DNA from: Candidatus Elusimicrobium euhamitermitis | Lineage (GTDB): Bacteria > Elusimicrobiota > Elusimicrobia > Elusimicrobiales > Elusimicrobiaceae | Direction: 5' to 3' | Assembly: GCA_031254225.1 (NCBI GenBank) | Contig: JAIRUU010000091.1 | Coordinates: forward strand, 1-9,347 | Length of the DNA stretch: 9,347 nucleotides | In this document: positions 1-6,427 of the stretch, in pieces | Numbering within the stretch: position 1 is the stretch's first letter | How the letters are laid out: each line of letters begins with the position of its first letter | Made by a program: the position numbers and the translations under genes | Notes under the pieces: model-generated | The model's database searches: none | What the model was told of the DNA's origin: nothing | The model's input: only the letters and a program-made list of their open reading frames with translations

Positions 1-1
1 T

Positions 2-139
2 AAAGATGAAACCAACGGCGCGCCGGATAACAAGATAGAGCTTACGTTAAGAAACGACGACGGCAGCCCCGACGTTAAAATAAAAATAAATATTGAAAAT
101 GGCAAAGTGGTAGCAGTTGAGCGCGGCGACTCTCCCGCA
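2..139 (+). repeat. Module copy A (46 codons), direct repeat of 2240-2377
   Basis: The translated segment begins KDETNGAP and contains NDDGSPD and KIKINIENGKV. It matches copy B at 36 of 46 residues. At DNA level 53-108 and 2291-2346 differ at only 2 of 56 bases. The copy is cut or nearly cut by the left edge, so more of the repeat unit may lie upstream. Confidence 0.9.
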
Positions 140-3100
140 CCGTCCGTCATGCCGCGGTTAAACGTTAATGCAAGTGAAATCCCTGGCGCGCCTGCGGCGG
201 GCGGCGTTGTAATGAAAATTCCTGAGCAAAGCGCTAGCGCGTTATCTCCCATATACTGGATACCGCCCTCTCCAGAGGTTGAAAATAAATTTGAGCAAAT
301 GCTGCCTGAAGTCAAAGACAGCAAAGCGGCGGAGTATTACGCGGACGCCGTTAACCGCGCGCGTTTTTACCGCGCGGAGCAGATTTATGAATTAACCCAG
401 GGGCTGGAAAAAGAACATAAAGCCGCCGGCGGCGCGCCGCAGAGCGAGGCGGAATATATAGCGCAATATAATTCCTTAAACCGCATGATGGCGCAAACCA
501 TCGCCGGCATGCCTTTGCCGGACGCGTATTATCCAATCCGTGACGAGGCCGTCAAAGCTCTTTTTAACAGAATCTACAGGCCGCCGTATAAAAAATATCC
601 TTCGCTTAAAGAGGCGCTGAGCGGGTTTTTCGGGCCGATTCCGACTGAGGATTTGGAACAGTATTTCATGTATATCGCGGAAGTGCAGAATTATTTTACG
701 TATCTCGCAAACGCTTTCTTCGGCGCTTTTGCGGCCGCGTGGGACGGGGTCAGCGTTATTTTCGGCGACACAAACGGCGCACAAGCGACATATAACCGTA
801 TTATGCATAAAATTACGCTTGATGAAAATATTCTGCAGGAGCGGTTTAAAACGGAAATTTTTTCTTCCGTCGCGCATGAGGACACTCATCATATTATTGA
901 AATGTTTTTTAACGGTTTAAACGACGAACGCGCCAAATATATTTTTACTGGTTATCATCAGGGAAAAGTCAACGGCGCGTGGACGCAATTTTATAAACAA
1001 AATAAAAATATTCCCAATGCGGCCGATACGCGTATTTTTTATTATGATACCCCGCAGGAAATAGCCGCAAGAGAAACACAGACGGATTTTGACAAATATG
1101 TTTATGAAAATATTTACGGCAAGACGCGTTCCGCCAATGCTTATACTCTTGGTCCGGTGTCGGCGTTGATTTACGCCGCGTATCAGACGGCTAAAACGAT
1201 ATATAATATTGCGGCGGGAAGACAGATACTCGGCGCGCTTGCGTTGGGCGGCGGAATATTGTCCATGATGCAGGGTCATCCCGCAGGGGGCGTGACGGCG
1301 GCCGCGTTTCCTTTGGCCGCATGGCTGACGTTGAAAAATATAAATCCCGCCGCCGCAGATGTTTTGCCGCAGCCCGCTTATATATTTTCTAAAACGGATA
1401 AAACGCTTTTGCAGGAAAGAAGTTTGTCCGGCATTCCGCCCGAAATAAGAAAAAAAGCCGAAGACGCGACTTTTGTTCTTCTTGAAAAAATAATGACCGT
1501 TAACGGTTTGCAGACGGAAGCGTACGCCAATCTTACTTTAGTGCAGTTTGAGATAAACGGAAAACCTGAAAAATATCTTGTCGGGAGCGCGCATTCGGTG
1601 CAAGATAACAAAGCGCTTTTTGCCAGAAGTGTGTCCGAAGAAACGTGGGGCCCGGTTATGGAAGCGGAACTCGCTTTCAGAATAGAAGATTTGGACTTGG
1701 CATTTTTCAAAGTCCCAAAAGAGCTGGACGGCGTTGAACCTTTTAAAGCGGCTGCGTCCGCGCCGCGGGAAGGGGACAGGGTTTACAGTTTAAATTTCCC
1801 ATCCGGCGCAAAAACGGAAAGCGCGGGATATATTAAAGACTTGTACGGCGCGCACGGCATATTAAGTTCCATGCGGGCGGACGAAGGCGGCACCTGCGGC
1901 TCTGCGATGTTGAATGCGGAGGGGGAAGTCATAGGCATACGCAACGCGAGAAAAGAAGTTCCGGCTCTGGCGGAATATTTCGGCGCGGACAGAAATACCG
2001 AGTTTCCTTACGACGTGCCGGTAAATATTATTTCAGACTATATTAATTATGAAATTAACGGTTTTGACTCGTCGCGGCCGGTATATGTTTTCGGGCAAAA
2101 GGCGTTTGATATTAAAACGAGCCAGCACGTGGACAGCGGACTTTTATCTTACGGAGACAAATCGCAGTTCGGCGGGGCGGCCCACAAAATTATGCGCTCG
2201 CTCGTCGGGAAACTGATAAATAATCCGGAATCTTTATTTAAGGATTTAACCAACGGCGCGCCTGGATATAAGATAGATCTCACATTAAACAACGACGACG
2301 GCAGCCCCGACTTTAAAATAAAAATAAATATTGAAAACGGCAAAGTAACCAATGTAAACCGCAGCGATTCTCCCGCGCAGACTAATAGTTTTGTCTTGCA
2401 GAATGCGTTTGTGTCTGCGCTGTTAGCGGCGGCCGGCCTTGGCGCGGCTATCAGCTATTTTAGTAGCGGAATATCCGGCGCGGAAAATTTGATAAATTTT
2501 GCGTCCGTGATCCCGGCGTTTCTGTCTTTTGCTGAACTTTCCAAATTACCGCCGGATAATATTTCGCGGAAATATTTTGATGATTCATATTTACCCATAA
2601 CGCTTGAAGAGTTTTCCCAAAATCCGACTCTTAGAGTAAGATCAAAAGTCAAGGACGGGGTAATCGGCGGCACCGGCTTTGTGGTTAGACGAGGTGATAA
2701 TACCTATATAATAACCAATTATCATGTAGTGGCAGAGGGCGAAGAATTATCTGTCGGTATTAATGAAGACAGCGGAGCGCCGGCGCGGCTTGTTGATTAC
2801 GCACTTTTAACTCAGTTTAATTCTAAAAGGGATTGGTCAAATACCGTAGACCTTGCCGCGCTTTACGTTCCCGACGAAGATTTTACAAATTATTTATCCG
2901 CTTATAAAATCAGCCCGACGGCGCCTAAAGAGTATGATCCTGCTTTTGTAAGGGGTTACGGCAATGGGCGTTTTAGCAATGTCGCCGGTAACTTTCTCCC
3001 GTCTGATGATAAGAGGTTGATTTTTTCTAAATCTTTGTGGCCTGGTTCCAGCGGGTCGGCTTACACAAATAAGAAAAATGATGTCGTCGGGGTACATTGG

Positions 3101-3325
3101 GATAATTTTTTCGGCGGACTTACTGTGCCTTATGAAGATTTAAGAAATTTTGTTAATCGTCTGCCTTACACAAAAGAACAGCTTGACGCTGCGTTAAAAG
3201 CCAAAGCCGAATCTGACGGACAAAGAAAAGCCGACTGGCAGAAGTATATCAATAAACGCGACGGCGGAATAGGAGACTCCATCACATTGTCGCCGTCTTC
3301 TGAAAAACGGCAGGGGGGGGGATAG
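2..3325 (+). CDS. Large multidomain putative peptidase (zincin-like region plus two chymotrypsin-like domains), 5' end outside window
   Basis: The frame is open from base 2, so the protein starts upstream; the GTG at 107 lies inside a repeated module and is not a credible start. Domains in order: module copy A (2-139); a helical region with HEDTH at 875-889 (zincin HExxH) and PQEIAARE at 1052-1075, a possible source of the third zinc ligand; hydrophobic segments at about 1148-1333; a chymotrypsin-like domain (about 1505-2060) with His at 1592, Asp at 1694 and GTCGSA with Cys at 1895; module copy B (2240-2377); hydrophobic segments at about 2387-2542; a second chymotrypsin-like domain (about 2595-3160) with NYHVV (His 2723), VDLAAL (Asp 2849) and GSSGSA (Ser 3050). 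Family knowledge supports proteolysis; substrate and location are unknown, though the hydrophobic stretches suggest the envelope. The frame ends at a TAG just after a G9 run, and protein-like sequence continues in another frame. I do not recognise a named family for the whole protein. Confidence 0.8.
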   Translation, partial: KDETNGAPDNKIELTLRNDDGSPDVKIKINIENGKVVAVERGDSPAPSVMPRLNVNASEIPGAPAAGGVVMKIPEQSASALSPIYWIPPSPEVENKFEQMLPEVKDSKAAEYYADAVNRARFYRAEQIYELTQGLEKEHKAAGGAPQSEAEYIAQYNSLNRMMAQTIAGMPLPDAYYPIRDEAVKALFNRIYRPPYKKYPSLKEALSGFFGPIPTEDLEQYFMYIAEVQNYFTYLANAFFGAFAAAWDGVSVIFGDTNGAQATYNRIMHKITLDENILQERFKTEIFSSVAHEDTHHIIEMFFNGLNDERAKYIFTGYHQGKVNGAWTQFYKQNKNIPNAADTRIFYYDTPQEIAARETQTDFDKYVYENIYGKTRSANAYTLGPVSALIYAAYQTAKTIYNIAAGRQILGALALGGGILSMMQGHPAGGVTAAAFPLAAWLTLKNINPAAADVLPQPAYIFSKTDKTLLQERSLSGIPPEIRKKAEDATFVLLEKIMTVNGLQTEAYANLTLVQFEINGKPEKYLVGSAHSVQDNKALFARSVSEETWGPVMEAELAFRIEDLDLAFFKVPKELDGVEPFKAAASAPREGDRVYSLNFPSGAKTESAGYIKDLYGAHGILSSMRADEGGTCGSAMLNAEGEVIGIRNARKEVPALAEYFGADRNTEFPYDVPVNIISDYINYEINGFDSSRPVYVFGQKAFDIKTSQHVDSGLLSYGDKSQFGGAAHKIMRSLVGKLINNPESLFKDLTNGAPGYKIDLTLNNDDGSPDFKIKINIENGKVTNVNRSDSPAQTNSFVLQNAFVSALLAAAGLGAAISYFSSGISGAENLINFASVIPAFLSFAELSKLPPDNISRKYFDDSYLPITLEEFSQNPTLRVRSKVKDGVIGGTGFVVRRGDNTYIITNYHVVAEGEELSVGINEDSGAPARLVDYALLTQFNSKRDWSNTVDLAALYVPDEDFTNYLSAYKISPTAPKEYDPAFVRGYGNGRFSNVAGNFLPSDDKRLIFSKSLWPGSSGSAYTNKKNDVVGVHWDNFFGGLTVPYEDLRNFVNRLPYTKEQLDAALKAKAESDGQRKADWQKYINKRDGGIGDSITLSPSSEKRQGGG
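2240..2377 (+). repeat. Module copy B (46 codons), direct repeat of 2-139
   Basis: This copy begins KDLTNGAP and carries the same NDDGSPD and KIKINIENGKV core. It sits between the Cys-type and Ser-type chymotrypsin-like domains and is followed directly by a hydrophobic segment. The alternating charged and hydrophobic residues suggest beta strands. The function is unknown; it may be a linker or binding module duplicated together with a protease domain. Confidence 0.9.
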
Positions 3326-3639
3326 ACTTAACTGAAAATACATTCTCTGGGGAATATGGCGCAAATAAAGATATTACTGAGCGGCCGGCTTCGGCGCTTG
3401 AGTATGAATTTAATAAAAGATATGCGGATTTGCTTCATGCCGTTGACGCGCGCGATATTTATCTCGCTCTTTATCCGTCTGAGCCGCCTAATGTGACAAA
3501 CAAGCAATATCTGATAAAATTATTTTGGCCGCTGCAGAATTATCTGATGGAAATTATTTCAAAAGTAAGTCAGGTATTTTATGAAGAGGCAAATAAAAAA
3601 CTGCTCAAACTTTTAGACCGTCTTTCGCCGGAAGCCTAG
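3304..3639 (+). pseudogene. Out-of-frame continuation of the peptidase, segment 1
   Basis: This frame is open from 3304, just after a TGA at 3301, to the TAG at 3637. From the G tract onward it reads as plausible protein: IDLTENTFSGEYG, then LEYEFNKRYADLLHAVDARD, then a helical stretch ending LLDRLSPEA. The only possible start is a TTG at 3430 with no Shine-Dalgarno, and coding character extends upstream of it to the G tract. I therefore read it as the shifted continuation of the large peptidase and not an independent gene. It may be joined to that gene by a -1 shift. Function is unknown. A gene caller could report 3430-3639 as a 69-residue hypothetical protein. Confidence 0.55.
3313..3321 (+). 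other. Nine-G homopolymer at the end of the peptidase frame
   Basis: Nine consecutive Gs encode part of the final RQGGG and are followed at once by the TAG at 3323. With one more G (or two fewer) the frame would read on through IDLTENTF and continue for 105 codons to the TAG at 3637. Runs of this kind are known slippage sites, and they are also a common place for assembly errors. Confidence 0.85.
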
Positions 3640-3642
3640 GCG

Positions 3643-3879
3643 GTGCGTCTGTCATCCGTTGAAACGCTGCCTGAAAAACTGGATTTATATTTGAAAATTA
3701 AAAAAAATCGTGATGAGTATTCGGAATTTTTAAAATTAGCCCAAACCAAAGCATATGTTTTTTTAAGCGACGATGAAAAAGCGCGCGAATATTTTAAGAA
3801 AGAAATATATTTTGCAAAAAATATATTTTATCCAAACAATGCGGACGAGGCTTTAAACATAATAAAACATACGGAGTGA
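3643..3879 (+). pseudogene. Continuation of the peptidase tail after an in-frame TAG, segment 2
   Basis: This is the same reading frame as the preceding segment, separated from it by the TAG at 3637-3639 and one GCG codon. From GTG at 3643 it encodes 78 residues of charged, helical protein (PEKLDLYLKIKKNRDEYSEF, later DDEKAREYFKKE) ending at TGA 3877. No good Shine-Dalgarno precedes the GTG. A single base change from a sense codon such as AAG, CAG or GAG to TAG would explain the split. The alternative is a small gene translated by re-initiation directly after the upstream stop. I do not recognise a family. Confidence 0.5.
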
Positions 3880-3892
3880 AGTTACGGACGCT

Positions 3893-4294
3893 TTGACTGT
3901 TGTTACTAAACCAAATTGGGAAAAGTTGGATATAAAAACGCTTGAAGAATATAGTTATATTCTTGGCTTGGCGGGATATTATCTTAAAGGACTGAGCGCT
4001 GAGCAAAAAGTCGCGGCCCAAAAAACTCTTATTGAAATTAACAAGGTTTTAACCGAATATTATTATGACGAAGGAACAAGAATTATCAGAGACACTGCGG
4101 CCGGAGCGCCTCTTAAATTTATGCCTGAAGTGGGTGTTTCGGAGCTCAGATACATAAGTCATGCTTTATTTGACAATTATATTCCATTGAGAAAAACTTA
4201 TCCTGAATTATATGAAAAAGCAAGCATACTTTCAGAGCAATTAAGTTTGTTAATGGAGCAAAAGAAAAAAGAATCAAAAGAATCTGCTCCCTAA
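3893..4294 (+). CDS. Hypothetical helical protein or last segment of the broken peptidase tail
   Basis: From TTG at 3893 this encodes 133 residues, beginning after VTDAL. The frame is open from 3866 and so overlaps the end of the previous segment (TGA at 3877) in a different frame; a single indel near 3866-3879 would join them. The protein is mostly helical, with KTLEEYSYILGLAGYYLKGL near the start, an APLKFMPEVGVSELRYISH stretch in the middle and a lysine/glutamate-rich end (MEQKKKESKESAP). No signal peptide or catalytic motif is visible. The TTG start has only a weak, distant GGAG upstream. It may be a remnant of the large protein's C-terminus or a small independent gene. Its stop lies 23 bases from the convergent priA stop. 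Confidence 0.5.
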   Translation: MTVVTKPNWEKLDIKTLEEYSYILGLAGYYLKGLSAEQKVAAQKTLIEINKVLTEYYYDEGTRIIRDTAAGAPLKFMPEVGVSELRYISHALFDNYIPLRKTYPELYEKASILSEQLSLLMEQKKKESKESAP

Positions 4295-4295
4295 C

Positions 4296-4305
4296 AAAGG
4301 AGGGG
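4296..4305 (+). promoter_or_regulatory. Orphan Shine-Dalgarno-like sequence
   Basis: AAAGGAGGGG lies directly after the stop at 4292-4294 and resembles an excellent ribosome binding site. No ATG, GTG or TTG opens a frame at normal spacing on the + strand; the sequence runs into an A+T-rich stretch and the end of priA on the other strand. It may be chance, or the relic of a downstream gene now missing. Confidence 0.25.
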
Positions 4306-4317
4306 AAAATATTTAAA

Positions 4318-6234
4318 TTAAAAAAAACTGTAAGGGTCTGCGGAGGTTTTTAGTTTTACTGATTTTCGCGGTTTGGCGGCGGAGAGGATTTCCCGCAGTT
4401 TTTTAAGCGGAATATTTTTTAACAGTATATATTTTTTCTTAAGTTTGTCGGTTTTTTTGCCGCAGGGAATGGGCCCAAGAATTTCGCCGAAATTTCCGGC
4501 GGCGGTTTTTATTTCTTCCAAGACATTTTCCGCTTCCGCCGCGTTTTTTGCCGCGGCCGTCAGGCGCGTAAGCGCGGAGTAAGGAGGGAAATTAAAGGCT
4601 TGTCTGAACTGCATTTCTTCTTCCGCAAAAGTTTTATATTCCCCGTGCACGACGGCGTTTATAAGCGCGCTGTCCAGCTTGTCCGAAGTAATTATCATCT
4701 TTGCGTCCGGCGTGCCGAGCAGTAGGCTTTTGGCCGCAAATAAAATCTGCGCGCTCCGTTCCGCCGCGCGGAAATCAGGCGAGTTTAACTCCAAATCCGC
4801 GTCCAGGAAAACTATTAAATCAATTTTCGCGCGTTCTTCCCGCAGCATTTTTAACGCGGCCCGGGTAGCGATAATAATATTCGCCTTGCCGTTTTCAAAC
4901 GCGGCGCGCGCTTTCGGCGCTACGTCGCAGCGTAAAATATTTGCGGCCGGAAAAAGTTTTTTAATCTCGCCGTACGCGCGCTGCGCGCCGCTTTCTTTGC
5001 GGCGGAAAATCATATTGGCGCACTTGGGGCATTTCTGCTCCTCGGCGGCTAAAGTGCCGCACTTTAAACATTTCAGTTTTTCATTTTCGTCAAACGCCGG
5101 CAGGCCGCCGCACTTGGCGCAGCGCGCTATGCAGCCGCAGTTGAGACACTCGTAAACCGGCGCGCCGCCGCGCGAGGCTGAAATCAAAAGTATATTTTTA
5201 TTTTGCGCCGCCGCGAAAGAAATTTCGTCAAAAGTCACGTCGGGCAAAAAGGATTTTTTCCCTTTTGCTTTTGCGGTCGTCATGACGAGCGGATACGGGT
5301 TTTGCAGGTCTGCGTTATGCGGCAAAGTTATTTCTCTGACAACGCCGCGCTTAACTAAATCTAACATTTCAAGGGACGGCGTCTGGCTTAAAAACGCCAG
5401 CGGGCAGCCCAAAGTTTTCGCGCGGCGCAGCAAAATATCCCGCGCGTGAAAGTAAGGCTGCGGCTCTTCCTGTTTAAAATCAGCGTCTTCTTCGTTAACG
5501 CAGGCCGTAAGCGCGGGTTTTGACAGCGGCAGCAAAGCGGCGGAGCGCGTGCCGACGATAATCATATTTTCGCCGCCAAGAGCGGCCGCAAAAATTTGCT
5601 TTTTTGCCGCCGCGGGAATTTTGCTGTGCCAGACGCTGACGGGCTTGTCATAATATTTTTGCAGCTGCGCCGCAAAAACTTCGCATGACAAAATATCCGG
5701 CACCAGAATTAAAACGGTTCCGTTTTGCGCGGCGGTTATTGCGGCGGAAATTAAAATATCCCGCTTGCCGCTGCGGCCGGGGCCGTATAAAAGAACGGGG
5801 ATTTGAGACGACAGGATTTCTGTAATTTCAGATTTTTGGGCGTACCCCTCGCCCGCCTCCGCTTCGCTACGGCGCGGCAGGCCCCTGCCCCTCTCCCGCC
5901 CTGGGCGAGGGGAAAGACTTATATCTTTCAAAAAAAACGGGACCAGCGAAAATAATATCTGACCCAGACTTCCGCCCCAGGTATCATGCATAAAATGCGC
6001 CAAATCAAATAAATCCGCGCTGAAATTCTGCGCGGCGTCCGGCACTTCGGTAATCTCTTTAAGTTTTTTTACGTCGGAAGAATCAGAAACGGCGGTAATC
6101 ATGCCAAGCGCGGCCCGCGGGCCGAAAGGCGCGCGCACCCTGCGCCCCGGCGCAGCCGCCGCGGCCAGAGCGGCGGGAATTATATAATCAAATTCCCTGT
6201 CCAAAGCAATATCAAAAACTATTTTGCAGTACAT
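4318..6234 (-). CDS. priA: Primosomal protein N' (PriA), degenerate helicase
   Basis: PriA recognises stalled forks and reloads the replicative helicase. The start chosen is the ATG at 6234, giving 638 residues: it begins MYCKIVFDIALDREFDY, as PriA proteins do, and has AGGA seven bases upstream. The longer start at 6306 lies in a repeat and has no ribosome site. Visible parts: N-terminal DNA-binding domain (1-100), Walker A region GPGRSGKRD (151-159), Walker B region NEED (247-250) followed by FKQEEPQPYFHARD, a SQTPSLE motif, four zinc CxxC pairs (363/366, 372/375, 389/392, 402/405), NSPDFRAAER, and FNFPPYSALTRL. The usual GKT, DEEH, GTQM-AKGHDF and QVAGRAGR motifs are all altered or absent, so ATPase activity is doubtful. 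Actinobacterial PriA proteins are a known helicase-dead precedent. Residues 108-132 are a foreign-looking insert made by a palindromic repeat. E. coli PriA is longer, at 732 residues. It closes the gmk-rpoZ-udg cluster. Confidence 0.92.
   Translation of the reverse strand: MYCKIVFDIALDREFDYIIPAALAAAAAPGRRVRAPFGPRAALGMITAVSDSSDVKKLKEITEVPDAAQNFSADLFDLAHFMHDTWGGSLGQILFSLVPFFLKDISLSPRPGRERGRGLPRRSEAEAGEGYAQKSEITEILSSQIPVLLYGPGRSGKRDILISAAITAAQNGTVLILVPDILSCEVFAAQLQKYYDKPVSVWHSKIPAAAKKQIFAAALGGENMIIVGTRSAALLPLSKPALTACVNEEDADFKQEEPQPYFHARDILLRRAKTLGCPLAFLSQTPSLEMLDLVKRGVVREITLPHNADLQNPYPLVMTTAKAKGKKSFLPDVTFDEISFAAAQNKNILLISASRGGAPVYECLNCGCIARCAKCGGLPAFDENEKLKCLKCGTLAAEEQKCPKCANMIFRRKESGAQRAYGEIKKLFPAANILRCDVAPKARAAFENGKANIIIATRAALKMLREERAKIDLIVFLDADLELNSPDFRAAERSAQILFAAKSLLLGTPDAKMIITSDKLDSALINAVVHGEYKTFAEEEMQFRQAFNFPPYSALTRLTAAAKNAAEAENVLEEIKTAAGNFGEILGPIPCGKKTDKLKKKYILLKNIPLKKLREILSAAKPRKSVKLKTSADPYSFF
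5845..5912. repeat. G+C-rich palindromic element inserted in frame within priA
   Basis: CCCCTCGCCC (5845-5854) and GGGCGAGGGG (5903-5912) are perfect 10-base inverted repeats enclosing 48 bases. The interior holds a smaller hairpin, GGCAGG (5876-5881) with CCTGCC (5884-5889). In priA the element encodes an Arg/Gly/Glu-rich peptide (SPRPGRERGRGLPRRSEAEA) between the N-terminal domain and the Walker A region, unlike anything usual in PriA. It resembles coding-compatible palindromic elements such as those known in Rickettsia. Confidence 0.75.
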
Positions 6235-6240
6235 GTGGTT

Positions 6241-6244
6241 TCCT
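6241..6244 (-). promoter_or_regulatory. Ribosome binding site of priA
   Basis: On the minus strand AGGAAACCAC precedes the ATG at 6234, placing AGGA six to seven bases upstream. No such site precedes the alternative ATG at 6306. This decides the start of priA. Confidence 0.6.
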
Positions 6245-6301
6245 ATGGTCAAGTAACTTAATATTTCGGCGGAGCTAAAAAAGTATGGATAAAATAAAGC
6301 C

Positions 6302-6418
6302 GTCATTGTGAGGAGTAACGCGACGCAGCAATCTTCCTTTATTTATTTTATTGATACGGCGTCTACGACGCCTAAACAGACTATATTGTAGATTGCTCGC
6401 TACGCCGCTCGCAATGAC
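6302..6418. repeat. MITE-like palindromic repeat between udg and priA
   Basis: The left end begins GTCATTGTGAG and reaches GCAATCT. The right end begins AGATTGCTCGC and finishes GCTCGCAATGAC, so the ends are imperfect inverted repeats of about 30 bases. A second perfect hairpin, GGCGTC-TAC-GACGCC (6358-6372), sits in the middle. Elements with GTCATTGCGAG ends and GCAATCT are a familiar class of dispersed repeats in bacterial genomes. No coding capacity. It lies nine bases after the udg stop and could fold in the transcript as a terminator or RNA-stabilising structure. Confidence 0.8.
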
Positions 6419-6427
6419 TTCTTTATT

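Noticed and set aside
107..109. GTG at 107 as start of the large peptidase
   Set aside because: The frame is open upstream to the edge, and the codons before it belong to the repeated module that also occurs at 2240-2377.
2..139. CRISPR or short tandem repeat array
   Set aside because: There are only two copies, 2.2 kb apart, within a coding frame and with coding-type variation.
476..892. Minus-strand open frame of 138 codons
   Set aside because: It lies opposite the peptidase frame, is rich in Arg and Ile without motifs, and has no ribosome site.
3637..3639. TAG read as an amino acid (recoding)
   Set aside because: No other in-frame TAG in the clear genes supports recoding, and the same region has two further frame lesions, so decay is simpler.
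4679..5155. Plus-strand open frame of 158 codons
   Set aside because: It lies wholly opposite priA, which has clear family motifs; the opposite frame is low-complexity Ala/Ser/Arg sequence typical of a shadow.
6235..6306. Longer priA start at the ATG at 6306, giving 662 residues
   Set aside because: The extra 24 residues do not look like PriA, the ATG lies in a palindromic repeat and has no ribosome site, while 6234 has AGGA at good spacing.
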